A stretch of 64,000 nucleotides of DNA from Methylotenera sp. (GTDB lineage: Bacteria > Pseudomonadota > Gammaproteobacteria > Burkholderiales > Methylophilaceae): assembly GCF_030653755.1 (NCBI RefSeq), contig NZ_JAURYU010000017.1, positions 1 to 64,000 of the forward strand. Direction: 5' to 3'. Below are positions 1-8,534 of this stretch, one piece after another. The first letter of the stretch is position 1; every line of letters begins with the position of its first letter. The position numbers were made by a program, and so were the translations under genes. The notes beneath the pieces are model-generated. The model saw only the letters and a program-made list of their open reading frames with translations, did no database searches and had not been told where the DNA came from.

Positions 1-1
1 G

Positions 2-91
2 CACCTGAAAGAGACTGAATATAGATTTAATCATCGACGTGATAACATTTACCTTGAGATACTTAAACTTTTACGAAATAAACCGCTTTAG
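2..91 (+). pseudogene. IS1595-family transposase, C-terminal end (cut by window edge)
   Basis: An open frame enters from the left edge and stops at 89-91, giving 29 residues that begin HLKETEYRFNHR and end LLRNKPL. That ending is typical of IS1595/IS1016-type DDE transposases, where an LKE(T/W)E.RFN.R segment closes the catalytic domain. Just after the stop, GCTTCCTAAGACCC (91-104) could be the terminal inverted repeat, but the other end lies outside the window. Whether the full gene is intact cannot be seen; it is marked partial, not proven broken. Confidence 0.6.
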
Positions 92-274
92 CTTCCTAAG
101 ACCCATTTTCAAATAAAATTATTCACACACCCTAAAATTGAAAATTTTGTATTGATATGTAAAACTGAAGCATCCCGCGATGCCTTTCTAGCTGCTTTGT
201 TTTCCAGAAAAACTGTAGTATCAAAACTTTCCTAGCGATAAACCAAATTTATTTAGCAAACACAAATTGTTCAC

Positions 275-330
275 GACTTTAATGCAATGTCTCCAACTCT
301 AATGTAATGTCTTCGACTTTATTGTCAAAG
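275..330. repeat. Short tandem repeat, period 20, about 2.6 copies
   Basis: Three successive units begin at 275, 295 and 315. Each starts with a variant of ACTTTAATGCAATGTC, and the third unit decays after about 12 bases. Regularly spaced 20-bp units are typical of transposase-binding ends of some IS families (IS21-like) and of multi-site operators. It lies between the IS remnant and the rpoH operator. The rest of 92-358 shows no gene. Confidence 0.55.
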
Positions 331-358
331 AACACAACTGAGTTTGAACTTTCCTACA

Positions 359-385
359 CTAGCACTCTCAAACGAGGAGTGCTAA
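359..385 (+). promoter_or_regulatory. CIRCE operator (HrcA-binding site) upstream of rpoH
   Basis: The left arm CTAGCACTC (359-367) and right arm GAGTGCTAA (377-385) are separated by exactly nine bases. The CIRCE consensus is TTAGCACTC-N9-GAGTGCTAA, so 17 of 18 arm positions match. The site ends 30 bp before the rpoH start and 12 bp before its Shine-Dalgarno, where bound HrcA would block initiation or early transcription. CIRCE is best known on groESL and dnaK/grpE; here it implies HrcA control of the sigma factor itself. Confidence 0.9.
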
Positions 386-415
386 AATAACCAAATAAAG
401 GAGGGTTACCAACTA

Positions 416-1273
416 ATGACCAATGCTTTAACAGTACCTGCATTATTAGCAACTGACAGTCTAGAACAGTACTCTAGAGCGATTAAAGCCTACCCTATAT
501 TATCGGCGGAGGAAGAGCTTTCTCTCGCTGTGAAGTTTAAAAAAGAAAATGATCTTGAGGCTGCTCGTCAGTTGATTGTTTCACATCTACGCTTAGTAGC
601 GAGTATCGCACGTGGATACATGGGCTATGGTTTACCACAAGCAGACCTGATTCAAGAAGGCAATATCGGGCTAATGAAAGCCGTTAAACGCTTTGATCCT
701 GAACGGGGCGTGCGCTTAGTTTCGTTTGCAATGCATTGGATTAAAGCAGAAATCCATGAATATATCGTGCGCAATTGGCGTTTAGTTAAAATCGCCACCA
801 CTAAAGCACAGCGCAAGCTATTCTTCAACTTGCGCAGCATGAAAACTGGTATCAATACCATGCAGCCTAATGAGATTGCACATATTGCACATGAGCTGAA
901 TGTAAAGCCTGAAGAAGTACTGGAAATGGAATCTCGTCTGAATGGTCATGAAATTTCACTAGAGACCAATATTGATGATGACAGCGAAGAACACTACAGC
1001 CCGATTGCTTACCTGCAAGATGAGAGCCTAACACCGCCAGAAGCCCTAGAAGCCAAACAGTTTGAAATGGCTGAAACCACTGGCCTCGCATCAGCGCTTA
1101 ATCATTTAGATGAACGTAGTCGTCGTGTAGTTGAAGCGCGCTGGTTACAAGAAAACGACAGCAAGACACTACATGAGCTTGCTGATGAATTTGGTGTATC
1201 TGCAGAGCGTATTAGGCAAATTGAGCAAAAAGCGATGCTAAAAATGAAAACACTCATGTTGGCGAGTCGTTAA
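416..1273 (+). CDS. rpoH: RNA polymerase sigma-32 factor RpoH
   Basis: Heat-shock sigma factor that directs RNA polymerase to chaperone and protease promoters. At 285 residues it has the normal family length. Region 2 carries the DLIQEGNIGLMKAVKRFDP motif and the promoter-melting segment RLVSFAMHWIKAEIHEYI. The RpoH box QRKLFFNLR, diagnostic against other sigma-70 members, lies near residues 131-139. The C-terminal HTH reads LADEFGVSAERIRQIEQKA. A strong Shine-Dalgarno AAGGAGG (398-404) precedes the ATG. The gene sits behind a CIRCE operator, so HrcA repression is likely, and ends before a strong hairpin terminator. It is transcribed alone. Confidence 0.97.
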   Translation: MTNALTVPALLATDSLEQYSRAIKAYPILSAEEELSLAVKFKKENDLEAARQLIVSHLRLVASIARGYMGYGLPQADLIQEGNIGLMKAVKRFDPERGVRLVSFAMHWIKAEIHEYIVRNWRLVKIATTKAQRKLFFNLRSMKTGINTMQPNEIAHIAHELNVKPEEVLEMESRLNGHEISLETNIDDDSEEHYSPIAYLQDESLTPPEALEAKQFEMAETTGLASALNHLDERSRRVVEARWLQENDSKTLHELADEFGVSAERIRQIEQKAMLKMKTLMLASR

Positions 1274-1313
1274 TCCCTCAGACAACTTGAGCCATAGTCT
1301 ACTAGTAATCAAC

Positions 1314-1344
1314 AACAAAAAGGCTGCTATGCAGCCTTTTTGTT
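1314..1344. terminator. Bidirectional hairpin terminator between rpoH and the dynamin gene
   Basis: Perfect 14-bp arms (1314-1327 and 1331-1344) around the loop TAT, with GGCTGC/GCAGCC at the core flanked by A- and T-runs, so it can stop both convergent transcripts. Confidence 0.9.
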
Positions 1345-1381
1345 AAACTATCACCCTCTACAATCAAGACTTACGATACAC

Positions 1382-3343
1382 CTAAGCTACCGCCTTGCTT
1401 GCTTGATTTGGCTCAAATGCAAGCGCGTTGCGCATATGCATACGCAACACACTCAAGTCATCTAACTGGGCTTGTATGCTACGCTCAATCACTTCTAACT
1501 CAGCAATACGATCTTCTAAAGTATCCGTCGCTTTATAAATACGCTTAATACTTTCTAAACGCCTACGCAGTTGGAGTTGATGCTCACGCACTTGAGACTC
1601 CATAGGCGCAATCACAGCTTTCAACCAATTTTCGATATCGCGGTTAGCCACTTCAAACACATGAATTACTCGACTTGCCAATGTTTCAAAAAACTTGCTA
1701 GTAAGCGTCATTTTCTCGTGAGCAATCATATTAAATGCTGTATTAAATTGCTCTTTATATGCGCGCTCTAATTTAGATAGCTCTTTTTGATAGCGTAAAG
1801 TAGTAAAAGCTGGCGGCTCAGATTTACGTAAGCCATGCTCTTTTGAAAACTTCTCATACATCACATCCATCATCTGTTTAATCTCATCAATTTGCACATC
1901 AGACGAAATCAAGCGCGTTTTTAGCTCACTAAAGAAGTTATCCATCGCCACACGAATGGTTTTTGTGAAGCTTGCGTCAACCATGGTCTGGCGAGTTGAG
2001 TGCACATGCACTTTAAGCGACTCCATGCCCAACAAGGTAAATAAACGATTAGTGTGCTGCGAAAAGATGCTACGCAATGCCTGAAAGCGTTGCAGACCTT
2101 GCTCAAAGTTTTCTTTATCTACTTTGACCTTGTTCATCATGTGCTCGACTACGTCTTCATTTTTACCACGAAGTCCACGCAACTCAAGTAACTGGTCATT
2201 AACACCAGAAAATCTTGCATCTAAAATCATATGAGAATTAGTGATCAAATCCTCAATCTCATTTAGCGTATTGTCACGCACGATTTCTTTTTTTGCAGGA
2301 ATCAACTCGTTTGATAAAGCCTTTTCCAGCTCTAAAACACGGCTTTTTATAAGCAAAGCCTCATCGCTATTCACTTTAGCAAGTAAACCCTTTTGTGCAG
2401 ATACTGGATAGATGTGGTTAGGCTCCAAACCCAATAACTCTGCGCTGGTTTTTACTTGTTTAGCAAGCTCAGTTTGAATTTCCTCTTCGTCTTTTAACTC
2501 ATCCCACAAGCCATCAATTTTATTTAATACGGCAATACGACCTTTTTGTTTCCAACGTGTACCACTAATATATTGGCGCCAAACATCAATTTCTGATTTA
2601 GTTACGCCAGTGTCTGCCGCTAAAATAAACAGTACTGCATGCGCATTTGGCAACATGTTCAATGTTAATTCAGGCTCTGTACCAATCGCATTAAGGCCAG
2701 GTGTATCTAAAATAACCAAACCCTGCTCGAGCAATGGGTGTGGGAAGTTAATCATGGCATAACGCCAGCATGGTACATCAATGGTACCGTCTTTGTTAAT
2801 GTTTAGCGCATCATCCGCGTTATTAGGGTCATATAACCCATACTTCTCAGCTTCTTGCAAGGAAACGGCTTTAGTATTACTGACCTCTTTAAAAGCATTC
2901 ACCATGCTCTCATTCGAGTCAATATCAAAAGTCACTGTTTTCCACTCATCGGGATAACGTTTATATTCTGAAGTTGTTGCGTCAGAAAGACGAGTCTCAA
3001 TCGGCAACATCATAATTGAGGTTGGTTTTGATTTATCGTATAGCAATTCAGTCGGGCACATGGTTGTACGACCCGCACTAGAGGGTAACAGGCGTGTGCC
3101 ATAACCTGCAAAGAATATTGCATTAATGAGTTCTGACTTGCCGCGTGAAAACTCTGCAACGAATGCAACGTTCAACTTATCTTCACGTAGCCTGTCCAAC
3201 AGCTGTTGAATTCTCTGATCGACCTGCGCATCATTGAGCTCTTGCTCGTTTAGCCAGCTACGATAATCGCAAATCGTATCGACAAGCGCCTTTCGCCACT
3301 GGGAATATACTTCAAAATGATGTGCTAATTTATTATCTGCCAT
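1382..3343 (-). CDS. Dynamin-like GTPase
   Basis: A large GTPase of the dynamin superfamily, expected to act at membranes; its bacterial role is not settled. The P-loop is AEFSRGKSELINAI (near residues 63-76 from the chosen start), G3 is ILDTPGLNA and G4 is NKID. The C-terminal half is helical and charged with predicted coiled coil, and no clear membrane segment was seen. The ATG at 3343 is preferred because GAGGA lies just upstream; the longer reading would start at a TTG (3355). It converges on rpoH across a shared terminator. Bacterial dynamins often come as pairs, but only one is present here. The family call is firm; the function is open. Confidence 0.85.
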   Translation of the reverse strand: MADNKLAHHFEVYSQWRKALVDTICDYRSWLNEQELNDAQVDQRIQQLLDRLREDKLNVAFVAEFSRGKSELINAIFFAGYGTRLLPSSAGRTTMCPTELLYDKSKPTSIMMLPIETRLSDATTSEYKRYPDEWKTVTFDIDSNESMVNAFKEVSNTKAVSLQEAEKYGLYDPNNADDALNINKDGTIDVPCWRYAMINFPHPLLEQGLVILDTPGLNAIGTEPELTLNMLPNAHAVLFILAADTGVTKSEIDVWRQYISGTRWKQKGRIAVLNKIDGLWDELKDEEEIQTELAKQVKTSAELLGLEPNHIYPVSAQKGLLAKVNSDEALLIKSRVLELEKALSNELIPAKKEIVRDNTLNEIEDLITNSHMILDARFSGVNDQLLELRGLRGKNEDVVEHMMNKVKVDKENFEQGLQRFQALRSIFSQHTNRLFTLLGMESLKVHVHSTRQTMVDASFTKTIRVAMDNFFSELKTRLISSDVQIDEIKQMMDVMYEKFSKEHGLRKSEPPAFTTLRYQKELSKLERAYKEQFNTAFNMIAHEKMTLTSKFFETLASRVIHVFEVANRDIENWLKAVIAPMESQVREHQLQLRRRLESIKRIYKATDTLEDRIAELEVIERSIQAQLDDLSVLRMHMRNALAFEPNQASKAVA

Positions 3344-3545
3344 GATGGTCCTCAAACCATTTTTAGGTAGTGTTACTTTATCACTGTTAATTCAATATGC
3401 AAATAAAAGCATGCACTATTGTCTACATTACTTAATAGAATTCGGACAGGCGGTTAATTATTAAATATGAACGGTTACGTACTAGATTATCAGCAAACTA
3501 ACTCATTCTGTTATCATCTTATTTTTTAAAGAAGTTAAGCATGCC

Positions 3546-3926
3546 ATGAGCGAAAACACACAAAACGCACCTCGCCCAATCGATATTAAACTTCACCAAA
3601 CATCGCGTTTGCTGGAGATTAAATTTGATAACAATACTGAATGTATGTTGTCTTGCGAGTTCTTACGTGTTTACTCACCTTCCGCTGAAGTACGTGGGCA
3701 CGGACATGGGCAAGAGGTGCTGCAAATAGGTAAAGAAGATGTCAATATTTCTGCCATTCACCCTGTTGGGAACTATGCAGTCAAATTAGTATTTACTGAC
3801 GGCCATGATACAGGTTTGTACTCATGGGATTACTTATATGACTTAGCACGTAACTACGAGTCGCTCTGGCTAGAGTATTTGGGCAAACTAAGTGCAGCTG
3901 GGCATGCTCGCAAAAACTTATCTTAA
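3546..3926 (+). CDS. DUF971 domain protein
   Basis: 126 residues matching the DUF971/GBBH-like N-terminal fold, with conserved segments such as LEIKFDN, CEFLRVYSPSAEVRGHG and HPVGNYAVKLVFTDGHDTGLYSWDYL. Small stand-alone members commonly sit immediately before ubiE in betaproteobacteria, as here (12 bp to the ubiE ATG), suggesting co-transcription with ubiquinone genes. Known relatives include a metal-binding domain of gamma-butyrobetaine hydroxylases and Fe-S-related proteins. The biochemical role of this stand-alone form is not established. Confidence 0.85.
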   Translation: MSENTQNAPRPIDIKLHQTSRLLEIKFDNNTECMLSCEFLRVYSPSAEVRGHGHGQEVLQIGKEDVNISAIHPVGNYAVKLVFTDGHDTGLYSWDYLYDLARNYESLWLEYLGKLSAAGHARKNLS

Positions 3927-3938
3927 GAGAATACTGTG

Positions 3939-4679
3939 ATGACCACCGAACAAAACACACACTTCGGCTTTAAAACTGTTGCAGAGACTGAGAAAGCAAA
4001 AAAGGTCGCTGAAGTATTTCACTCTGTCGCCAATAAGTATGACTTGATGAATGACGTCATGTCTGCGGGTTTACACCGTAGCTGGAAACGTTTTGCAGTC
4101 AGTATTAGTGGTGTAAATCCTGGCGACAAAGTGCTCGACATTGCTGGCGGCAGCGGTGACTTATCTAAACTGTTTGCGCAAAAAGTAGGGCCAGAGGGCC
4201 AAGTGATTCTGACAGATATTAATGCATCTATGTTAGGCGTTGGTCGAGACCGCATGCTGGACGCTGGCCTGAACGTGCCCGCCATGCAATGTGACGCAGA
4301 GAAACTGCCGTTTCCTGATCAACATTTCGATTGCGTGATTGTCGCATTTGGTTTGCGTAACATGACACATAAAGATAAAGCTCTAGCAGAAATGCAGCGC
4401 GTGTTGAAAGTGGGCGGTCGCTTACTGGTGCTTGAGTTTTCAAAAGTATGGCAGCCATTATCCAAAGCTTATGATGTTTATTCATTCAAGTTGTTACCTC
4501 TAATGGGTAAGCTACTGGCAAAAGATGCTGAAAGCTATCAATACTTGGCTGAATCTATTCGTATGCATCCAGACCAAGAAACACTCAAACAAATGATGGT
4601 GGATGCTGGTCTTAGCAAAGTAGATTACTACAACTTAGCCGCTGGTGTAGTGGCACTACATAAAGGCTATAAGATCTGA
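3939..4679 (+). CDS. ubiE: Ubiquinone/menaquinone C-methyltransferase UbiE
   Basis: SAM-dependent methyltransferase acting on the benzoquinol ring in ubiquinone synthesis. The N-terminal family signature [19 protein letters not shown] is present, followed by SAM motif [16 protein letters not shown] (about residues 64-78) and the C-terminal signature [38 protein letters not shown] lies one codon upstream (3936); the ATG at 3939 is the likelier start. The stop overlaps the ubiJ ATG by one base (TGATG), so the two are translationally coupled. Confidence 0.96.
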   Translation: MTTEQNTHFGFKTVAETEKAKKVAEVFHSVANKYDLMNDVMSAGLHRSWKRFAVSISGVNPGDKVLDIAGGSGDLSKLFAQKVGPEGQVILTDINASMLGVGRDRMLDAGLNVPAMQCDAEKLPFPDQHFDCVIVAFGLRNMTHKDKALAEMQRVLKVGGRLLVLEFSKVWQPLSKAYDVYSFKLLPLMGKLLAKDAESYQYLAESIRMHPDQETLKQMMVDAGLSKVDYYNLAAGVVALHKGYKI

Positions 4680-5359
4680 TGTTTAAAAGCATGAGCACTC
4701 ACGTTTTGCAACATCTGATAGCACAAAACACTTGGGCTTGTACTTTGCTGCAACCTTTTGCAGGGAAATCTGTGCGTATTACGATCGCGCCTGTAAGTAG
4801 CGAACTAGTAATTTTAGAGGATGGTAGCCTAGCTATGGCTGGTGAGACCAACATTCCTGATGCAAGCATTAACATAGCACCTAGTTTGCTACTCAGACTG
4901 ATTGCAAAAGATGAAGCGGCTAAATTGCAAATTGAGATTACTGGCGACACGCACCTTGCAACTGCATTAGCCAAAGTATTTTCTCATCTACACTGGGATT
5001 ATGAGGATGACTTAAGCAAACTGGTGGGTGATGTACCTGCCAATAAAATTGGATCATTCGCAAGAAGCTCTGTGCAAAATCTTAAAGATGCAGGTTTTAA
5101 CATTGCCAGCATGCTAAGTGAGTACTGGCAAGAAGAGAAGCCGATGCTGGCTAAAAAAAGACATGTTGACCAGTTCAACAGTGAAGTAGATCGTTTGCGC
5201 TCTGATGTTGAGCGTTTTGAAAAAAGATTACAAAAGCTCGCTAAAATTAGTGACGCTAAACCAAACTGTTCCAAAGCAAATGAAACCCAGATTTCCGAAA
5301 TTCAGGCAATCGAAATCAGCCCTGCCCCACACAACCAAGTTACAGATAGCGCTAAATAA
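4679..5359 (+). CDS. ubiJ: Ubiquinone biosynthesis accessory factor UbiJ (SCP2 domain)
   Basis: Soluble accessory protein of the Ubi metabolon; in E. coli UbiJ uses an SCP2 lipid-binding domain to hold ubiquinone intermediates. Residues 20-110 carry the SCP2 pattern (SVRITIAPVSSELVILEDG; ITGDTHLATALAKVFSHLHWDYEDDLSKLVGD). A charged helical segment near residues 150-180 (VDQFNSEVDRLRSDVERFEKRL) is typical of UbiJ C-termini. The order ubiE-ubiJ-ubiB, with a one-base overlap before it and 3 bp after it, supports the call. The C-terminal 40 residues are low-complexity and probably disordered. Confidence 0.9.
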   Translation: MFKSMSTHVLQHLIAQNTWACTLLQPFAGKSVRITIAPVSSELVILEDGSLAMAGETNIPDASINIAPSLLLRLIAKDEAAKLQIEITGDTHLATALAKVFSHLHWDYEDDLSKLVGDVPANKIGSFARSSVQNLKDAGFNIASMLSEYWQEEKPMLAKKRHVDQFNSEVDRLRSDVERFEKRLQKLAKISDAKPNCSKANETQISEIQAIEISPAPHNQVTDSAK

Positions 5360-5362
5360 TTT

Positions 5363-6910
5363 ATGCGGATTTTTCGGCTTTTTTACATTATTTTTATTAC
5401 CCTGCGTTTCAGTTTAGATGAGTTAATACTGAATCACAGCAAACTCAAACCACTGCAATCCGTTATCGGTATCTTACTGTTTTGGCGTAATAAAAACACC
5501 CCGCGTGGTGCGCGCTTAAGATTAGCCTTAGAAACACTAGGCCCTATTTTTGTTAAGTTTGGGCAAATGCTATCAACCCGCCGCGATTTAATCCCAGCAG
5601 ACATTGCTGATGAGTTAGCAAAACTACAAGACCAAGTTCCGCCATTTAGTTTTGCAGAAGTAGAAGCCATCATTACGCAAGCGTTTAACGAGCCCTTAGC
5701 ACAGCGATTTTCACAATTTGATGAAACACCCGTTGCAAGTGCATCAGTTGCGCAAGTGCATTTTGCGCACTTACCGCACGGCGAGCCTGTTGCCGTCAAA
5801 GTATTAAGACCAAATATCGAAAAAACCATTGCGCACGACCTACTACTCATGGATACCATAGCTTTATTGTTACAAGGTATCTCTTCTGAATTTAAGCGAT
5901 TAAAACCGCGCGAGATTGTGGCAGAGTTTGCAAGACATACCGAAAGCGAATTGGATTTAACATTGGAAGCAGCCAACTGTAGCCTGCTTGGCCGCAATTT
6001 TGCAGATAAATCTATGTTAATTGTGCCAGACGTACATTGGGACTGGTGCCGTAAAGAAGTCATGGTCATGCAACGTATGCATGGCACGCAAATTAGCCAG
6101 CGTGACCTATTAATTGCAAAAGGGATTGATATTTCAAAACTCGCTAGAGATGGCGTTGAAATATTTTTCACACAAGTGTTTCGTGATGGTTTTTTTCATG
6201 CAGATATGCACCCTGGCAATATACAAGTAGCAGATGACGGCAAGTACATCGCGCTTGATTTTGGCATTATGGGCTCACTAAACGATGTAGATAAATACTA
6301 CCTTGCGCGTAATTTCTTAGCATTTTTTAACCGAGACTATCGTGATGTGGCTCAAGCGCACATTGACTCAGGCTGGGTACCTGCGGACACCAAACGAGAG
6401 GAGCTAGAAACTGCAGTTCGAGCGATTTGTGAGCCTATTTTTAACAAACCATTAAAAGACATTTCTTTTGCACGTACTTTACTCAGCTTGTTTCAGATGG
6501 CGCGTCGCTTTGGTGTCATCATCCAACCACAATTAATTATGTTGCAAAAAACGCTACTCAATATTGAAGGCTTAGGTAGAGAGCTAGACCCAAACTTAGA
6601 CTTATGGAAAAGTGCACAACCATTTTTAACATGCTGGATGAGTGAACAAATTGGCTGGCGCTCCATGCTTAAAAACTTTAAAAATGAACTGCCACACATC
6701 ATTAAAACGATGCCGCAAATGCCTAGATTAGCGCATCAGTTTTTAATGCAAACCAACCAAGCCGAGCAAGAAGTACCATTGCGAACATCGATAGAACAAC
6801 TAATCAAAGCACAGCAGCAACAAGCAATATGGCAAAAACGGCTAGTGATTGCTATTGTAGTTTTGGCGCTTGTTGAAGTCCTGTTAATTGCAGGCACTTA
6901 CTTTATTTAA
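5363..6910 (+). CDS. ubiB: Ubiquinone biosynthesis protein UbiB (ADCK/ABC1 atypical kinase)
   Basis: Atypical kinase-like ATPase that supports ubiquinone synthesis at the inner membrane. The family-defining KxGQ motif appears as KFGQMLSTRRDLIP (from residue 65), followed by the Ala-rich loop ASASVAQVHFAHL, the Lys-containing AVKVLRPN, the catalytic loop FHADMHPGNI and the metal-binding ALDFGIMG. One hydrophobic C-terminal helix (about residues 493-515) anchors it. Length 515 is close to E. coli UbiB (546). It is the last gene of the DUF971-ubiE-ubiJ-ubiB unit. Confidence 0.96.
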   Translation: MRIFRLFYIIFITLRFSLDELILNHSKLKPLQSVIGILLFWRNKNTPRGARLRLALETLGPIFVKFGQMLSTRRDLIPADIADELAKLQDQVPPFSFAEVEAIITQAFNEPLAQRFSQFDETPVASASVAQVHFAHLPHGEPVAVKVLRPNIEKTIAHDLLLMDTIALLLQGISSEFKRLKPREIVAEFARHTESELDLTLEAANCSLLGRNFADKSMLIVPDVHWDWCRKEVMVMQRMHGTQISQRDLLIAKGIDISKLARDGVEIFFTQVFRDGFFHADMHPGNIQVADDGKYIALDFGIMGSLNDVDKYYLARNFLAFFNRDYRDVAQAHIDSGWVPADTKREELETAVRAICEPIFNKPLKDISFARTLLSLFQMARRFGVIIQPQLIMLQKTLLNIEGLGRELDPNLDLWKSAQPFLTCWMSEQIGWRSMLKNFKNELPHIIKTMPQMPRLAHQFLMQTNQAEQEVPLRTSIEQLIKAQQQQAIWQKRLVIAIVVLALVEVLLIAGTYFI

Positions 6911-7030
6911 TAACAATTTACTAACGTAGCGTTACTTAAAATATTAGAACTTACATTATGAAGTTAAGCGCGCACTATTTATCCACCACTCAATTTTAGG
7001 CACATCATTAATAAACTGTAGGATTTTGCT

Positions 7031-8494
7031 ATGCTGATTTGGTTTGTCGTCTTCTACTTATTGATATCGATTACGATAGGCTTAGTTGCCGCCACACGTG
7101 TAAAAAATACTAAAGATTACGCGGTTGCGGGGCGGCATCTGCCACTACCCGTCGTGATGGCAACCGTATTTGCCACATGGTTTGGTGCAGAGGCTATTTT
7201 TGGGGTATCTGCTACATTTGTCACAGACGGCTTAAATGGTGTCGCCGCTGACCCGTTTGGCGCCAGCATGTGCTTAATCATTGCGGGGTTCTTTTTCTCT
7301 ACTCAACTTTATAAACTCAACATCATCACGCTTGGTGATTTCTACCGCATGCGTTATAACCGTTCTGTTGAAGTGCTCACGACCATTGCCATTGTTATTT
7401 CGTACTTGGGTTGGGTTGCCGCACAAATCAAAGCGCTTGGCCTTATTTTTAATATTATTACTGACGGTGCTGTAAGTGAAGAAACTGGCATGATTTTAGG
7501 CACAGCCATCGTGCTCACTTACACAACATTCGGCGGTATGCTTTCCGTTGCAGTATTAGACTTTGTGCAAATGATCGTTGTTATTGGTGGCTTACTTTAT
7601 ATCGGTAGCATTGTTTCTAGCATGACAGGCGGTGTTGCTCCTGTCATTGAGCACGCACGTGCAGCGGGCAAGCTCGATTTCTTTCCAAAAGGTGCAGATA
7701 TCTGGGTATGGCTAAGCTTCCTTGGTGGCTGGGTCACCATGATGCTAGGCTCAATTCCACAGCAAGATGTATTTCAGCGCATCACCTCTGCCAAGAGTGC
7801 AAAAATCGCACTTTGGGGATCTATATTAGGCGCCTCTGTCTACTTCTGTTTTACCTTTGTACCCATGTTTATTGCCTATTCAGCGACATTAATTGACCCA
7901 CTACATTTTGGAGCATTAGTAGTAGAAGACTCTCAGCGCGTGCTTCCTTATTTAGTATTAGAGCATACGCCGCTATTTGCACAAGTGATTTTTTTTGGTG
8001 CTGTACTTTCTGCCATTATGAGCTGTTCATCAGCAACACTATTAGCCCCGTCAGTGTCGTTCGCAGAAAATATCGTCAAAGGTTACATGCCCAATTTAAG
8101 TGACAGAGGTTTCCTCAAGGTCATGCGTGTTTGCCTATTAAGCTTTGGTTTATGCGTGTTAATCTACGCACTCAATTCTGAACGCTCAATCTTTGGCATG
8201 GTGGAGTCTGCTTATAAGATCACGTTAGCAGGCGCATTTGTGCCGCTCGTTTTTGGCGCATTCTGGAAGAAATCCACCTCACAAGGTGCACTAGCCGCCA
8301 TTATTGGTGGCATCAGCACGTGGGTATTGATTGAAGTCTTGGTGGGTGAAGAATGCCTGATTCCACCACAACTCATCGGCTTAGGCGTCAGTATCATTGC
8401 GATGATTCTAGGCTCACTACTCCCCCAAAAAATCGGCGGCAGCCCAGAAAAACCAGCGGGGTATTTACATGAACATGCGGCAAGGTCTCATTAG
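7031..8494 (+). CDS. Sodium:solute symporter family protein (SSS)
   Basis: Integral membrane transporter of 487 residues with about 13 predicted helices. SSS features include the N-terminal RVKNTKDYAVAGRHLPLPVVMATVFATWFGAEAIFG region, the GDFYRMRYNRSVEV loop, YTTFGGMLSVAVLDFVQM, and the Na-site helix around FGAVLSAIMSCSSATLLAPSVSFAENI. The substrate cannot be read from sequence: sugars, proline, pantothenate, acetate and others occur in this family. It is transcribed alone, 120 bp after ubiB. Confidence 0.88.
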   Translation: MLIWFVVFYLLISITIGLVAATRVKNTKDYAVAGRHLPLPVVMATVFATWFGAEAIFGVSATFVTDGLNGVAADPFGASMCLIIAGFFFSTQLYKLNIITLGDFYRMRYNRSVEVLTTIAIVISYLGWVAAQIKALGLIFNIITDGAVSEETGMILGTAIVLTYTTFGGMLSVAVLDFVQMIVVIGGLLYIGSIVSSMTGGVAPVIEHARAAGKLDFFPKGADIWVWLSFLGGWVTMMLGSIPQQDVFQRITSAKSAKIALWGSILGASVYFCFTFVPMFIAYSATLIDPLHFGALVVEDSQRVLPYLVLEHTPLFAQVIFFGAVLSAIMSCSSATLLAPSVSFAENIVKGYMPNLSDRGFLKVMRVCLLSFGLCVLIYALNSERSIFGMVESAYKITLAGAFVPLVFGAFWKKSTSQGALAAIIGGISTWVLIEVLVGEECLIPPQLIGLGVSIIAMILGSLLPQKIGGSPEKPAGYLHEHAARSH

Positions 8495-8534
8495 CACTGA
8501 TAGTTTATTTTAAACACCAATATACATCAGTGCT
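8493..8534. terminator. Weak shared hairpin between the symporter and mutM
   Basis: Perfect 9-bp arms AGCACTGAT (8493-8501) and ATCAGTGCT (8526-8534) flank a 24-nt AT-rich loop, followed by TTTT on the plus strand. It overlaps both stop codons of the converging genes. The long loop makes it a weaker prediction than the others. Confidence 0.5.

Noticed and set aside
5434-6171. 245-codon minus-strand frame inside ubiB
   Set aside because: Cys- and Ser-rich, with no domain; it is the antisense shadow of the conserved UbiB frame.
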